A DNA stretch of 63,563 nucleotides from an uncultured bacterium (GCA_903825575.1 CAIKAW010000010.1:1-63563), one strand, 5' to 3'; numbered from the stretch's first letter, positions 53,821 to 63,563 are shown. The notes: generated by a model from the letters alone, not told the origin. Numbers and translations: made by a program.

Positions 53821-54176
53821 TTCGTTCTCGTCACGGTCACAACTACGTCGGCAAAACTCACGGTCAAAGGCGCCTGCGGCTTGTGTACTCGAACTGTGAC
53901 GGCGGTTGCCAAAGGCGCGTCTAGTGCAACCTCGACAATGCGCTGGGCCAGCGTCTCAAGCAGGTCGACTGGTTCACCTTCGATCACAGCAACAACGGCC
54001 AGAGCCAGTGCCCCGTAGTCGACGGTATCGGCCAAATCATCCGAGATCGCGGCCCGCGAGGTGTCAACCGACAACGCCAAGTCCACTATGAATACCTGAC
54101 CATTAGCGCGCTCTTCTGGAAAGACGCCATGGCGGCCGAAACCGCGTAGGCCGAGCAGTTCGATTTGGTCACCCAC
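53817..54176 (-). CDS. folB: Dihydroneopterin aldolase FolB
   Basis: 119 residues, the usual size. QIELLGLRGFGRHGVFPEERANGQ and VDLLETLAQRIVEVAL carry the active-site region. I start at GTG 54176, with GGTGG upstream and an 8-bp overlap with folP. The frame is open to 54239, but that would overlap folP by 71 bp and exceed family length. Confidence 0.9.
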   Translation of the reverse strand: MGDQIELLGLRGFGRHGVFPEERANGQVFIVDLALSVDTSRAAISDDLADTVDYGALALAVVAVIEGEPVDLLETLAQRIVEVALDAPLATAVTVRVHKPQAPLTVSFADVVVTVTRTK

Positions 54177-55038
54177 GCGTACCACCGGCCCTCCAAGCAC
54201 TGGCAACACGTACTGCCTGCGCGCTTCCCGCAACGTCATGCACTCGCACGCACCAGACTCCCCGCCAGGCGGCTAGTGCGCTGATCGCGTCGGTGGCTCG
54301 ATCCCGCTCTTCGGGTGCAGGTGCTCGACCGTCGACGCTCAACAATTCGCCGAGGAATCTCTTACGTGAAGCGCCGATTAGGAGTGGTCGGCCGAGCTCG
54401 AAGAGTCGATCCAACCCGGCCAACAGCGACCAGTTGTGGTCCCCTTCCTTAGCAAAACCAAGTCCAGGATCCAGCGCCATGCGCTGCATTTCGACGCCGG
54501 CTGACTGCGCCGCCTCAAACCGCTCGCTTAACTCTGCGCACACTTCGTCAACTACATCGACGTACTTGGCGCGATCGGCCATCTGAGTCGAATGCCCACG
54601 CCAGTGCATCACTACATATGGGAGTTGAGCGCTGGCAACACAGGCAAACATGCCAGGGTCAGCAAGCCCGCCGCTGACGTCGTTAATCATGATGGCACCG
54701 GCATCGATCGCGGCGGCGGCAACCTCAGCCCGCATCGTGTCGACACTGACGGGCACGCCAGCATTCGAAAGCCCGCGAATTACCGGCAAAACCCGACGCA
54801 GTTCTTCGGCCACTTCGATTCGAGTGGCACCAGGCCGAGTGGACTCGCCACCCACGTCGACTAGGTCCGCCCCATTGCGCAGCATCTCGATGCCGTGGGC
54901 AACGGCGATTCCTGGATCGAGCCAGCGTCCGCCATCGGAGAACGAGTCGGGGGTCACGTTGATGACGCCCATGACCAACGCCCGACCAAGGCCGGTTAGT
55001 TGCGTTGGCAGGCCGGCTGGGCCAGCAAATGGCTCCAC
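54169..55038 (-). CDS. folP: Dihydropteroate synthase FolP
   Basis: 289-residue TIM barrel condensing pterin pyrophosphate with p-aminobenzoate, the sulfonamide target. VMGVINVTPDSFSDGG, DVGGESTRPGA, INDVSGG, LDPGLGFAK and LIGASRKRFLG are intact. GTG start 1 bp after folE. Confidence 0.95.
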   Translation of the reverse strand: MEPFAGPAGLPTQLTGLGRALVMGVINVTPDSFSDGGRWLDPGIAVAHGIEMLRNGADLVDVGGESTRPGATRIEVAEELRRVLPVIRGLSNAGVPVSVDTMRAEVAAAAIDAGAIMINDVSGGLADPGMFACVASAQLPYVVMHWRGHSTQMADRAKYVDVVDEVCAELSERFEAAQSAGVEMQRMALDPGLGFAKEGDHNWSLLAGLDRLFELGRPLLIGASRKRFLGELLSVDGRAPAPEERDRATDAISALAAWRGVWCVRVHDVAGSAQAVRVASAWRAGGTRG

Positions 55039-55039
55039 G

Positions 55040-55651
55040 TCAGCGCCCGAGGATCAACGCCATTGCTTCGGCCCGGGTGGCCGCATCGCGCAATTGACCG
55101 CGCACCGCACTAGTCGTCGTACGTGCGCCAGGTTTGCGAATACCGCGCATTGACATGCATAGGTGTTCGCATTCGATGACGACGATCGCCCCGCGGGGTT
55201 CGAGAATATTCACCATCGCATCTGCAATCTGCGTGGTCAGCCGCTCCTGAACTTGCGGACGCTTAGCGTAGACATCAACAAGCCGGGCTAGCTTCGACAG
55301 TCCGGTTATGCGCCCAGATTCGTTAGGGATGTAGCCGACATGGGCGACCCCGTGGAATGGCACTAGGTGGTGCTCACAGGTGCTGTAGACGGCGATGTCC
55401 TTCACGAGAACCAACTCGTCGTGGCCCAAGTCGAATGTCGTCGTCAGTACGTCTTCCGGTTCCTGTCGCAACCCAACAAAGATCTCAGCGAGCGATCGAG
55501 CCACGCGATCCGGGGTATCGCGCAACCCATCTCGCTCCGGATCCTCACCGATACCCAGTAGCAATTCGCGAACCGCCGCCGCCACTCGGGCAGCGTCAAA
55601 TTTGCCCGCTGATATGCCGTCGGGGAGAGTTACCGGGTCGATCCCCATCAC
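55040..55651 (-). CDS. folE: GTP cyclohydrolase I FolE
   Basis: First folate step, GTP to dihydroneopterin triphosphate (203 residues). Zinc ligands in [12 protein letters not shown] and [34 protein letters not shown]. The start is GTG 55651 (GTGA overlap with ftsH) or the next codon, ATG 55648. The order folE-P-B-K behind ftsH is common in actinobacteria. Confidence 0.95.
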   Translation of the reverse strand: MMGIDPVTLPDGISAGKFDAARVAAAVRELLLGIGEDPERDGLRDTPDRVARSLAEIFVGLRQEPEDVLTTTFDLGHDELVLVKDIAVYSTCEHHLVPFHGVAHVGYIPNESGRITGLSKLARLVDVYAKRPQVQERLTTQIADAMVNILEPRGAIVVIECEHLCMSMRGIRKPGARTTTSAVRGQLRDAATRAEAMALILGR

Positions 55652-57621
55652 ACCGGATCCGCCCCATCGGGGGTTGGCGCAGGTGCTTCAAGTTCGGAAG
55701 CAACCTCATTCGCACTGCCGTTGGCGGCTACCTTGACCGGGCCACGGTCAGATGGCTGCCGCCGAGCAGAGCCGGTCCAAGGTGGACGACCAGGTCGGCG
55801 GCGCAAAGGCTCGAAGATTCGCGCGACCTGTTCCTTGTCGAGGGTCTCGCGTTCGAGTAGCTCGACGACGAGTGAATCCAGGACATCGCGGTTGTCGACA
55901 AGGATCTCGAAAGCCTCTTGGTGCGCCTGCTCGATAAAGGCACGAACCTCTTCGTCGATTGCTGCTGCCACTTCTTCGGAGTAGTCACGCATGTGTCCCA
56001 TATCGCGGCCGAGGAAGACTTCACTGTTCTCTTGGCCGTAACGAATGGCGCCGAGGCGTTCGGTCATGCCGTACTGAGTGACCATCGCGCGGGCTACCGC
56101 GGTGGCCTTCTCAATGTCATTGGAGGCCCCGGTCGTGGGATCGTGGAACACCAGTTCCTCGGCAGCCCGGCCCCCGAGCATGTACGCCAACTGGTCGAGC
56201 ATTTCGTTGCGCGTGGTCGAGTACTTCTCCTGGTCCGGCAAGACCATGGTGTAACCAAGCGCTCGACCGCGCGGCAAGATCGTGATCTTGTGAACTGGGT
56301 CAGTATTTGGCAACGCCGCAGCGACCAAAGCGTGGCCGCCTTCGTGGTAGGCGGTGATCGTCTTTTCGTGATCACCCATCACGCGAGTGCGCTTCTGCGG
56401 GCCGGCGATGACTCGATCGATCGCCTCGTCCAAAGCTTCATTATCCAGCAGGCTCTTGCCCAGCCGAGCAGTCAGCAACGCAGCCTCATTGAGCACATTT
56501 GCTAAGTCCGCGCCAGTGAAGCCGGGCGTGCGACGCGCCACCGTACGTAGATCAATAGTCGGTTCGATCGGCTTGCCCTTGGCGTGCACGTTCAAGATCG
56601 CAAGGCGACCTTCAAGGTCAGGACGGTCTACGGCAATCTGCCGATCAAAGCGACCCGGACGCAGCAGTGCTGGGTCCAAGATGTCCGGACGGTTCGTGGC
56701 GGCAATCAGGATGACCCCACCGCTAACGTCGAAGCCGTCCATCTCGACGAGCAACTGGTTCAACGTTTGCTCGCGTTCGTCGTGCCCGCCGCCCAGACCG
56801 GCGCCACGGTGACGACCGACCGCATCTATCTCGTCGACGAAGACGATTGCCGGAGCGTTTGCCTTGGCCTGTTCAAATAGGTCACGCACGCGACTGGCCC
56901 CAACCCCAACAAACATTTCGACGAAGTCCGAACCCGAGATTGAATAGAACGGAACGCCTGCTTCACCGGCAACGGCGCGGGCCAGCAGGGTCTTTCCAGT
57001 TCCGGGGGGCCCATAAAGCAGCACACCTTTCGGAATCTTGGCTCCAACAGCCTGGAACTTGGCCGGCTCCTGCAAGAACTCTTTGATCTCCTGGAGTTCC
57101 TCGACCGCTTCATCGGCGCCTGCAACGTCAGCGAAGGTCGTCTTGGGCATGTCCTTGGAAACCATCTTCGCCTTGGACTTGCCGAAGTTCATGACGCCAC
57201 GGCCACCACCTTGCATCTGGCTCATGAAGAAGAACAGCAGCAGCACGACGATGCCGATGGGCAGCAGCGAGAACAGCAGCGTCAAGAAGACGTTGCCCTT
57301 GGGAGTGATCGCGTTGTAGCCGCCGGTCAACTGCCCGGCGACTCGTCGCTCTTCCAGCAAGGTGAGCAGCGATGGGCCTTCGCCCGCAATGAAGCTCGCC
57401 CGGATCTTCGTTCCGTCCGTCAAGACCAGATCAATCCGAAGATTCGTTCCATCAACGACAGCCGACTTGGCCTTGCCTTGATTGATGCTGTCGACGACCT
57501 TGTAGGTGTCCACGTTCTTGGGCCCGTTTAGGCCACTGACGATGTTTGAGCCGATGACGAGCAAGGCAAGGGCAGCGAAGATCCAGATGATTGGGCCGCG
57601 CAAAATCCGTCTGAAGTCCAT
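55648..57621 (-). CDS. ftsH: ATP-dependent zinc metalloprotease FtsH
   Basis: 657-residue membrane AAA protease. Two helices ([40 protein letters not shown]) bracket a small extracytoplasmic domain. Walker [14 protein letters not shown], Walker [12 protein letters not shown], second region RPGRFDRQ, and zinc site [15 protein letters not shown] 57621; 134 bp separate it from hpt. Confidence 0.96.
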   Translation of the reverse strand: MDFRRILRGPIIWIFAALALLVIGSNIVSGLNGPKNVDTYKVVDSINQGKAKSAVVDGTNLRIDLVLTDGTKIRASFIAGEGPSLLTLLEERRVAGQLTGGYNAITPKGNVFLTLLFSLLPIGIVVLLLFFFMSQMQGGGRGVMNFGKSKAKMVSKDMPKTTFADVAGADEAVEELQEIKEFLQEPAKFQAVGAKIPKGVLLYGPPGTGKTLLARAVAGEAGVPFYSISGSDFVEMFVGVGASRVRDLFEQAKANAPAIVFVDEIDAVGRHRGAGLGGGHDEREQTLNQLLVEMDGFDVSGGVILIAATNRPDILDPALLRPGRFDRQIAVDRPDLEGRLAILNVHAKGKPIEPTIDLRTVARRTPGFTGADLANVLNEAALLTARLGKSLLDNEALDEAIDRVIAGPQKRTRVMGDHEKTITAYHEGGHALVAAALPNTDPVHKITILPRGRALGYTMVLPDQEKYSTTRNEMLDQLAYMLGGRAAEELVFHDPTTGASNDIEKATAVARAMVTQYGMTERLGAIRYGQENSEVFLGRDMGHMRDYSEEVAAAIDEEVRAFIEQAHQEAFEILVDNRDVLDSLVVELLERETLDKEQVARIFEPLRRRPGRPPWTGSARRQPSDRGPVKVAANGSANEVASELEAPAPTPDGADPV

Positions 57622-57755
57622 TGCTTACAGGGTTTGCGCCCCGACCCCTCTCATTCGTGCTTCAGTGCTGGGAATGGAACGCTACACCGCGTCCGAAAAC
57701 CCTTCGGTCTGACAGCACAACGTCGGGCGCCCGGCCCCTGTTCCCTGCCTCGGAC

Positions 57756-58310
57756 CTAGCCGCCGTAAACGTGGGGAGCCAAGGTCCCCACGGCCCGCAG
57801 ATTGCGGTACCGCTGGGCGTAGTCGAGGCCATACCCGACGACGAACTCATTGGGGATATCGAAGCCGACGTACTTAGGCGTGACCTCGACCTGGGCCGCG
57901 TCAGGCTTTCGAAGCAACGTGAAGACTTCCAGGCTCGCGGGCCGGCGGGAGGCCAAGTTGCGCAGCAGCCACGACAACGTGAGCCCTGAGTCGAGGATGT
58001 CCTCAACCAGGAGGACGTCCCGGCCACCAATGTCCTTGTCCAAGTCCTTCAGGATCCGCACCACACCACTGGACTTGGCTCCGGAACCGTATGAGGACAC
58101 GGCCATCCAGTCCATTTCCAACGTCGTGTGCAGCGCCCGAGCGAGGTCGGCCATGACCATGACCGCTCCCTTGAGGATCCCCACAAGAAGCAGATCCCGA
58201 CCGGCGTAGTCGCTATCGATCTGGCTCGCCAACTCTGCAATCCGAGAGTTGATCTTGCCCTCGTCGATTAGTACTCGTTCGAGGTCAGCGCCTAGGTCGC
58301 TCGCGTCCAC
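57756..58310 (-). CDS. hpt: Hypoxanthine phosphoribosyltransferase
   Basis: 184-residue purine salvage enzyme. [20 protein letters not shown], the PRPP loop [14 protein letters not shown] and [20 protein letters not shown] are diagnostic. GTG 58310 ([14 protein letters not shown]) with GGGAG upstream fits the actinobacterial family; the frame continues upstream into tilS, with which it overlaps by 19 bp. Confidence 0.94.
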   Translation of the reverse strand: MDASDLGADLERVLIDEGKINSRIAELASQIDSDYAGRDLLLVGILKGAVMVMADLARALHTTLEMDWMAVSSYGSGAKSSGVVRILKDLDKDIGGRDVLLVEDILDSGLTLSWLLRNLASRRPASLEVFTLLRKPDAAQVEVTPKYVGFDIPNEFVVGYGLDYAQRYRNLRAVGTLAPHVYGG

Positions 58311-59326
58311 TGATCTCCCGTGCTCGGTTCGGACCCGGAGCCGGACGCAACTGGCCCGACGAACCCGAGCCTGCCATATCGACGTTCGCCGCTCACACCG
58401 CCCGGCAGTGCCACCGCCCCCTGTCCACGCCAGGACACCACGAGGGCGTCGAGCGCCAATAGCTGTTGCATGGACAGTTCGCCGCTCGGGACCCCCGCTG
58501 CCGCGGCCGCTCTGCGTAGCAGTCGCGCCCGAATCGCCTGCGGGACTTCTTCGAGCGCTGCAATCCCAAGGGAGCCATCGGCCGAATCCACGGCATCCAC
58601 CCAGCATCGATCGGCCCACTCGTCGAGGGCATCGGCGTCGGCCGCAGCCAGTTGGGCCGTGCGGGCTAACGCATCGCGCACCCCGGGACCAAGTTCAGCC
58701 TCAAGCATTGGCAGAACTCGGTTGCGCACTCGGACTCTGGCGAAGACCGGATCTTGATTGTGGGGGTCGTCCCAGACTTCGACTCCAAGTTCCGCGCACG
58801 CCGCGGCAGTGGTGGCGCGGGTCAACCCCAGCAACGGACGTCGATACCGCAAACTCGGCCCACTGCGCGGTGCCATCCCAGCCAGCGAACGCAGACCTGA
58901 TCCGCGCGCCAGACCGAGCAGCACGGTTTCTGCCTGATCGTCGCGGGTATGCCCCAGCAGCACTACTCGGGCCCCAACTCGTTCGGCAGCGCGATCTAAG
59001 GCGGCGTAGCGGGCCGCTCGAGCGCTGGCTTCTGGCCCGCCCCTGCCATCCGGTTGCACGCGCTCCAGTTCCACCGGATCCAGCCCTTGCTCGACTAGCC
59101 GCTGCGTCACAGCCGCCGACACCTCTGCGGAGCCAACCTGTAGACCGTGATCTACGACGACGGCCCCCACCCGCCAATGAGTCCGCTCCGACAACTGCTG
59201 AGCGGCCACCGCCAACGCGAGGGAGTCCCGACCGCCGGAACATGCCACGAGCACGACTTCCCCGGCTTCAATTTCCGCCAGTTCGGTCGAGATCGCCGCT
59301 TTCAACTCGGCAAGCGCAGTTCTCAT
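58292..59326 (-). CDS. tilS: tRNA(Ile)-lysidine synthetase TilS
   Basis: 344-residue PP-loop ATPase that modifies C34 of tRNA-Ile(CAU) so that it reads [18 protein letters not shown] is the PP-loop; [29 protein letters not shown] and RPLLGLTRA follow. ATG 59326; the longer frame lies in the divergent promoter region. Order tilS-hpt-ftsH is widely conserved. Confidence 0.94.
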   Translation of the reverse strand: MRTALAELKAAISTELAEIEAGEVVLVACSGGRDSLALAVAAQQLSERTHWRVGAVVVDHGLQVGSAEVSAAVTQRLVEQGLDPVELERVQPDGRGGPEASARAARYAALDRAAERVGARVVLLGHTRDDQAETVLLGLARGSGLRSLAGMAPRSGPSLRYRRPLLGLTRATTAAACAELGVEVWDDPHNQDPVFARVRVRNRVLPMLEAELGPGVRDALARTAQLAAADADALDEWADRCWVDAVDSADGSLGIAALEEVPQAIRARLLRRAAAAAGVPSGELSMQQLLALDALVVSWRGQGAVALPGGVSGERRYGRLGFVGPVASGSGSEPSTGDQWTRAT

Positions 59327-59411
59327 GTGGCGCTCACTGCTTCTCTCGTTATTGATTGGCCGGTTATTAGGGAACACTAGGCAGCACCACCCCAGCCTTG
59401 GAGGGCAACCC

Positions 59412-59942
59412 GTGGAGTTCGACGTAACGATCGAGATCCCCGCCGGCAGTCGCAATAAATACGAGATCGACCACGCGACCGGACGGATCCGGCTCGACCG
59501 GATGCTCTTCACATCTACCCGGTACCCGCACGACTACGGCTTCGTAGAAGAGACCCTTGGCCTAGATGGCGATCCTTTGGATGCTCTGGTGATGCTCCAG
59601 GAGCCGACTTTCCCCGGCTGTCTGGTTCGCTGCCGCACCATCGGAATGTTCCGAATGACCGATGAAGCAGGTGGCGACGACAAGTTGCTCTGCGTCCCGG
59701 CGCACGACGTGCGACTTGAGCACCTACGCGATATCAGGCACGTGTCCGAGTTCGACCGGATGGAGATCCAACACTTCTTCGAGGTCTACAAGGAACTCGA
59801 ACCAGGCAAGTCGGTTGAAGGGGCAATGTGGGTCGGTCGTGCCGAGGCCGAGGCCGAAATCCTCAACTCGCAGGCCCGCTACGCCGGAGTCGAGCCAAGC
59901 CACACCTCAGCTGCTCCGCCCGACGCGCCAGAAGACGACTAG
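59412..59942 (+). CDS. ppa: Inorganic pyrophosphatase (family I)
   Basis: 176 residues hydrolysing pyrophosphate. [39 protein letters not shown] and [18 protein letters not shown] match the soluble family. GTG 59412 with GGAGGG six nt upstream; the frame is open to 59325 but only this start gives the family N-terminus. An acidic Pro/Ala tail closes the protein. Confidence 0.95.
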   Translation: MEFDVTIEIPAGSRNKYEIDHATGRIRLDRMLFTSTRYPHDYGFVEETLGLDGDPLDALVMLQEPTFPGCLVRCRTIGMFRMTDEAGGDDKLLCVPAHDVRLEHLRDIRHVSEFDRMEIQHFFEVYKELEPGKSVEGAMWVGRAEAEAEILNSQARYAGVEPSHTSAAPPDAPEDD

Positions 59943-60002
59943 CCCACCTGCTCAACATTCGGCCCGCAGCGCCCGAAGATACGTCAGCGCCTAGGAGGTT
60001 AG

Positions 60003-62276
60003 ATGCCAAACGACTCACCGATGACGGCCCGGTTGGCCCAGTTGGGCCAGGCGCTAGCAGGAATCGATGGGGCCGATGTCCCCCAAGCCATCGCCGATGC
60101 GGCAGCCGAGTTCTTCGACGCCTCCGCCCTGGTCCTTGCCGCTACTGGCTCAACGGTTGAGCCTTTGGCTGCCGCAAGCCGCCGCCCAACCGCCGCCGCG
60201 TTCCTAGAAAGCACTCGTCGTCTTACGTTGCCAGGTCGCGGTAGCGGAACGCTCGGTCGCGTACTCGCGACGGGCGAGCCCTTCCTCGTCGCGGAACTAA
60301 CGCCGGGCGATTTGAACTCCGAGCCGCCCGCAGTCGCAGAGATGCTGCTCGAATTTGGAGCCACCTCGATTGTGCTCGTGCCGCTGGGCCTGTTTGGAAC
60401 GCCTTCACCTGACACCAGTAGCGCCGGCATCGGAGTTCTTTCACTGTTCCGGGTTGGCGATCAACCCGGCTTTGACGAGGTTGATCTGGTGATCGCCGGC
60501 GATCTAGCCCGTGCGGTCTCTGAAAGATTCTCGTCGGCGACCGCCGCCAGACATCATGAAACTCGCCGGACCAACGCGCAGGACGTTCACATCGCTGATG
60601 TGCTCGATGCCTTGCCAATGGAGGCGGCGATTGTTTCCGCCAGCGGCCAGTTACGAGCAACTAACCGAAAATGGGACGAGTACTCGACTTCAGCCGAATT
60701 CGACGGTGCCACAACACGCACCGGAACTCAGTACCTAGAGGTCCTGGCCGCCGCCGCCGCTAGCCATCGAGGAGCCGGACAGATTCTGGTTGGGCTTAGC
60801 GATGTGCTCAACGGAGACCAGTCGACTTTCAGCACCGACTACGAACCGGCCGGCGGCTCCACCAGCCGCAACTACTCCCTTACGGTGATGCCACTAGGAA
60901 ACCCGGTCGACGGAGCGTTGATCACCAGAACCGACATAACGCTTCGCAAGTCCCTTGAGCGCCAACTGGCTCAACGCGCAACTCACGATGCGCTCACAGG
61001 GCTGCCAAACCGGTTGCTCCTCCAGGAGCGGCTCTCGCACGCAGTGCTTAGGGCGGCCCGTTCGGCATCACTCGTTGCGGTGCTCTTCTGCGATCTTGAC
61101 CAATTCAAGTTTGTTAACGACACGCTCGGACACGATGTGGGCGACAAGGTCCTCATCGCCGTCGCAGATCGACTGCGCGGAGCCTGCCGTGCAACGGATG
61201 GAATCACTCGTTTCGGCGGCGATGAGTTCGTCGTGGTTGCAGAGGATCTAACGGACATTTCTGGAGCACACGCCGTCGCGGCAATGTTGCTCGACAGCCT
61301 GCGCAACCCGTTCGAGATCGACGGTCACGAACTGTACTTCGGCGTGAGTATCGGAGTAGCCGTAACTGCTGGCACGGCCGACATTCAACACGACGCGGCC
61401 GCAGTCCTCCTGCGTGAAGCAGACACCGCAATGTATGAAGCCAAACGCGCCGGTCGTAATCGCGTGGTTGTCTTCCGCACTGAACTACATGAGGCTGTCG
61501 AACGTGCGCTTCGAGTCAGCACATCTTTGCGCGCTGCAATGGCTCAGAATCAACTGCAATTGGAGTTCCAGCCTAAATTTGACTGCGCGACCGGTCTGCT
61601 AACTGGTGCCGAGGCCCAACTCCGTTGGCAGCACCCAGATTTGGGGCGTCTTCCTGCCGATGAGTTCTTGATCGAGGCGGAAGAGTCTGGGGCCATCATT
61701 GATCTTGGCGCTTGGGAGCTGGCTGCCGCTTGCGATCAAGTACGCGAATGGGCGGCGCACTTAGGCGAGAACTTTTCGATTGGCGTGAATCTCACGCCCA
61801 GACAGTTGTCTCACCCGGACCTCATCGACGTTGTCACGACCGCAATCAAGGAATCAGGCATCGAAGCTAGACGCCTAACCCTTGAGATCCCGGAAAGTGC
61901 CCTGGGCGATGACCCACTTCGCATGGCGAGCACTCTTGGGCGACTACACGAACTGGGTATTCGACTAGCGATCGACAACTTCGGTACCGGCTACTCGTCG
62001 CTGTCATACCTGCAGGCATTCCCAATTGACGAATTGAAGGTTGATCGTAGTTTCGTAGTAGTCCTTGGCGAAAGCCCCCGCGCTTCCGCGATGGTGTCCG
62101 GTATTTCTGGGCTGGCCAAAGCGATGGGTTTCCAACTCATCGCCGATGGAATCGACACCGAGGCCCAACTGGTAGCCGTTAGAGCGGCCGGCTGCGACGG
62201 CTACCAAGGAATTACCGAGCCCGAGACGGCAGCAGTCTTTGCGGCCCGACTTGGAATCGGGCAAGCACCGCTTTAG
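60003..62276 (+). CDS. GAF-PAS-GGDEF-EAL signalling protein with a degenerate EAL site
   Basis: 757 residues, no membrane helix. GAF-like sensor about 25-175, PAS-like about 195-315, GGDEF domain 320-490 with intact GGDEF (405-409) and I-site RATD (396-399), EAL domain 500-750. The cyclase half looks active. In the EAL half Glu537, Asn596, Glu628, Asp658, Lys679 and Gln735 are kept, but EAL reads EAQ (537-539), the DD pair is Asp658-Asn659 and the AEGVE block is ADGID (714-718). Phosphodiesterase activity is doubtful. AGGAGG four nt before the ATG. Confidence 0.9.
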   Translation: MPNDSPMTARLAQLGQALAGIDGADVPQAIADAAAEFFDASALVLAATGSTVEPLAAASRRPTAAAFLESTRRLTLPGRGSGTLGRVLATGEPFLVAELTPGDLNSEPPAVAEMLLEFGATSIVLVPLGLFGTPSPDTSSAGIGVLSLFRVGDQPGFDEVDLVIAGDLARAVSERFSSATAARHHETRRTNAQDVHIADVLDALPMEAAIVSASGQLRATNRKWDEYSTSAEFDGATTRTGTQYLEVLAAAAASHRGAGQILVGLSDVLNGDQSTFSTDYEPAGGSTSRNYSLTVMPLGNPVDGALITRTDITLRKSLERQLAQRATHDALTGLPNRLLLQERLSHAVLRAARSASLVAVLFCDLDQFKFVNDTLGHDVGDKVLIAVADRLRGACRATDGITRFGGDEFVVVAEDLTDISGAHAVAAMLLDSLRNPFEIDGHELYFGVSIGVAVTAGTADIQHDAAAVLLREADTAMYEAKRAGRNRVVVFRTELHEAVERALRVSTSLRAAMAQNQLQLEFQPKFDCATGLLTGAEAQLRWQHPDLGRLPADEFLIEAEESGAIIDLGAWELAAACDQVREWAAHLGENFSIGVNLTPRQLSHPDLIDVVTTAIKESGIEARRLTLEIPESALGDDPLRMASTLGRLHELGIRLAIDNFGTGYSSLSYLQAFPIDELKVDRSFVVVLGESPRASAMVSGISGLAKAMGFQLIADGIDTEAQLVAVRAAGCDGYQGITEPETAAVFAARLGIGQAPL

Positions 62277-62316
62277 TTGGTCCGCACCCAACTGGTTTAC
62301 CTGACTTGCCGCGGCA

Positions 62317-62322
62317 TATCGT
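62317..62322 (+). promoter_or_regulatory. -10 element for the homocysteine methyltransferase (leaderless)
   Basis: TATCGT seven nt before GTG 62330; it supports that start over a TTG at 62306. Confidence 0.42.
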
Positions 62323-62329
62323 TTCAGTC

Positions 62330-63304
62330 GTGCCTGACACTGCGCACGTTGAGCCGATCAACTCGAACGTTGCCACGTTTCGCGCGTGGCTAGCCACCGG
62401 CCCGCATGCAATTGATGGCGGCTTGGCAACTGAGCTCGAACGGGCGGGCCACAACCTCAACGGCATCCTTTGGTCGGCCCGACTGTTGCGCGACGATCCT
62501 GATGCCATTCGACGGGTTCACCTCGCATACTTTGCGGCCGGGGCGAAGATCGCGACATCCGCTAGCTATCAGGCCAGCCGCACAGGATTCGCCCAAGCCG
62601 GGTTGGACCCAAACCTTGCTGATGAATTACTGCGCACCAGCGTCCACCTAGCCCGTGAAGCCCGGGACCAAACCATGGCCGCCGGCGCGAGCGGGCCCCT
62701 CTGGGTGGCCGCCAGCATCGGACCTTACGGAGCCGTCCTCGGAGGCGGCGAGGAGTACGTCGGCCACTACAACATCAACAAAGACGAACTCATTGAATTT
62801 CACGCCGAGCGAATTGAAGTCCTCGTCAGTGCCGAACCGGACTTGCTCGCAATCGAGACCATTCCAGATCTGGTCGAAGTTGCCGCACTGGCGGACGTGT
62901 TAGGCGACTATCCACACCTGCCCATATGGCTGTCGCTGTCATGCCGCGACGGGTTCCACACCAATGCCGGCGATCGCGTAACTGGAGCGCTCGAAGTGAT
63001 CGGCAAAGTCCCGAATCTGGTTGCAGTGGGTGTCAACTGCACGGCGCCGGAATACGTAAGTGACTTACTGACGTCGCTGCGAGTGGCCAAGGTCGCCGCC
63101 GATCGCCCTGACATCGCTCTGCTTGCCTACCCGAACAGCGGGCGCGTCTGGGATGGCGCAACCGAACAGTGGCACGGTGAGGGCTGGGACCACCTTCCGG
63201 TGGCGGTAGTCAGCGATTGGTGCGACATCGGCGCCGAACTCGTAGGCGGTTGCTGCGGTTTGGGCCCGGCCGCTATCGAACACCTAGCCGCCACCCTCCG
63301 ATAG
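62330..63304 (+). CDS. mmuM: Homocysteine S-methyltransferase
   Basis: 324-residue zinc enzyme transferring methyl from S-methylmethionine (or SAM) to homocysteine. IDGGLATELERAGHNL at the N-terminus, TSASYQASRTGF, and zinc cysteines in VGVNCTAPE and LVGGCCGLGP are all present. No B12 domain, so it is not MetH. It ends 12 bp from the convergent MMPL gene. Confidence 0.92.
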   Translation: MPDTAHVEPINSNVATFRAWLATGPHAIDGGLATELERAGHNLNGILWSARLLRDDPDAIRRVHLAYFAAGAKIATSASYQASRTGFAQAGLDPNLADELLRTSVHLAREARDQTMAAGASGPLWVAASIGPYGAVLGGGEEYVGHYNINKDELIEFHAERIEVLVSAEPDLLAIETIPDLVEVAALADVLGDYPHLPIWLSLSCRDGFHTNAGDRVTGALEVIGKVPNLVAVGVNCTAPEYVSDLLTSLRVAKVAADRPDIALLAYPNSGRVWDGATEQWHGEGWDHLPVAVVSDWCDIGAELVGGCCGLGPAAIEHLAATLR

Positions 63305-63316
63305 ACGCTTACAACA

Positions 63317-63563
63317 TCAGTCGGCTATTCCGAAACGCTCGTGGAAACGACGCAGCGGCCTCGGCGCCCACCAGTTCCATTTGCCCGCAATCCGCATAAA
63401 GGCGGGAACTAGGAGCGCACGGACAACGGTGGCGTCGATAAGCACAGCAAATGCCACCCCAACACCAAGCTGCTTAATATTGGTAACGCCAGCCGACACG
63501 AACGCTGCAAACGACACTGCAATCAGCAAAGCTGCCGCTGTAATGATGCGGCCCGAGCGCTGC
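63317..63563 (-). CDS. MMPL-family transporter, C-terminal end only
   Basis: About 81 codons of the 3' end; the gene continues beyond the right edge. SGRIITAAALLIAVSFAAFV and VKQLG-like TNIKQLGVGVAFAVLIDATVV are the last helices, and RIAGKWNWWAPRPLRRFHER is the typical MMPL tail. Likely a lipid or drug exporter of the RND superfamily. Confidence 0.88.
   Translation of the reverse strand, partial: QRSGRIITAAALLIAVSFAAFVSAGVTNIKQLGVGVAFAVLIDATVVRALLVPAFMRIAGKWNWWAPRPLRRFHERFGIAD

Noticed and set aside
54177-54239. Longer folB reading to 54239
   Set aside because: Would overlap folP by 71 bp and exceed FolB length; GTG 54176 gives the normal 119 residues.
58311-58619. Longer hpt frame to 58619
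   Set aside because: The extension lies inside tilS and has shadow-like composition; the family N-terminus starts at 58310.
1-63563. tRNA, rRNA, CRISPR, transposase or phage attachment sites
   Set aside because: Looked for and not seen; all sizeable gaps are under 150 bp and hold only the regulatory elements listed.

Overview
The window is a gene-dense stretch of an actinobacterial chromosome (Actinomycetota). Evidence: a rex-hemA-hemC-hemD gene order, Lsr2, a 68-residue BldC-type regulator, DUF3180 and DUF4229 proteins, a PPOX/F420-type oxidoreductase, menaquinone as the quinone, frequent GTG starts and a moderately high G+C content. I cannot name genus or family. I found no tRNA, rRNA, CRISPR array, insertion sequence or prophage, and no stretch over 300 bases without a gene. 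Genes are packed with many 4-bp ATGA/GTGA overlaps, and all seven convergent gene pairs overlap or lie within 12 bp of each other.

Layout. 1-9.9 kb: end of the nuo operon (nuoA, partial) and the menaquinone genes menJ, menG, menF, menD, menC, menE and menA; MenA carries an unexpected ~250-residue C-terminal extension and is coupled to a small lipoprotein. 9.9-22.4 kb: one long minus-strand unit, rex-hemA-hemC-hemD-hemB-hemL-phosphatase-tlpA-ccdA-resB-ccsB-DUF4229-PPOX, joining heme synthesis and cytochrome c maturation under a redox regulator. 22.4-31.7 kb: HAD phosphatase, acyltransferase, atypical SDR, a 32-residue ribosome-associated basic protein, bldC, acuC, proC, an ABC exporter with its TetR regulator, a sugar-phosphate isomerase-like protein and Ppx/GppA.

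31.7-36.8 kb: a Cys-rich protein, radA, a membrane diguanylate cyclase, disA and a methyltransferase, so c-di-GMP and c-di-AMP synthases sit side by side. 36.8-50.5 kb: a DUF4232-like membrane protein, an orphan ORF, clpC, lsr2, a secreted amidase, an N-acetylglutamate synthase-like gene, lysS, coaX, nadC, nadB, panC, a DUF2520 protein and a cytochrome P450 (NAD, CoA and pantothenate synthesis). 50.6-59.3 kb: a solitary NuoD-like protein, then folK/B/P/E, ftsH, hpt and tilS. 59.4-63.6 kb: pyrophosphatase, a GAF-PAS-GGDEF-EAL protein with a worn EAL site, a homocysteine methyltransferase and the end of an MMPL transporter.

The strongest regulatory signal is a perfect 10-bp-arm palindrome upstream of menJ and nuoA. 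It contains GTGAA-N4-TTCAC, the core of the operator bound by Rex, whose gene lies in the same window. Respiratory quinone, complex I, heme and cytochrome c maturation may therefore answer to one NADH/NAD+ sensor. Twelve genes have a TANNNT -10 element 6-9 nt before the start codon, suggesting widespread leaderless or nearly leaderless transcription.
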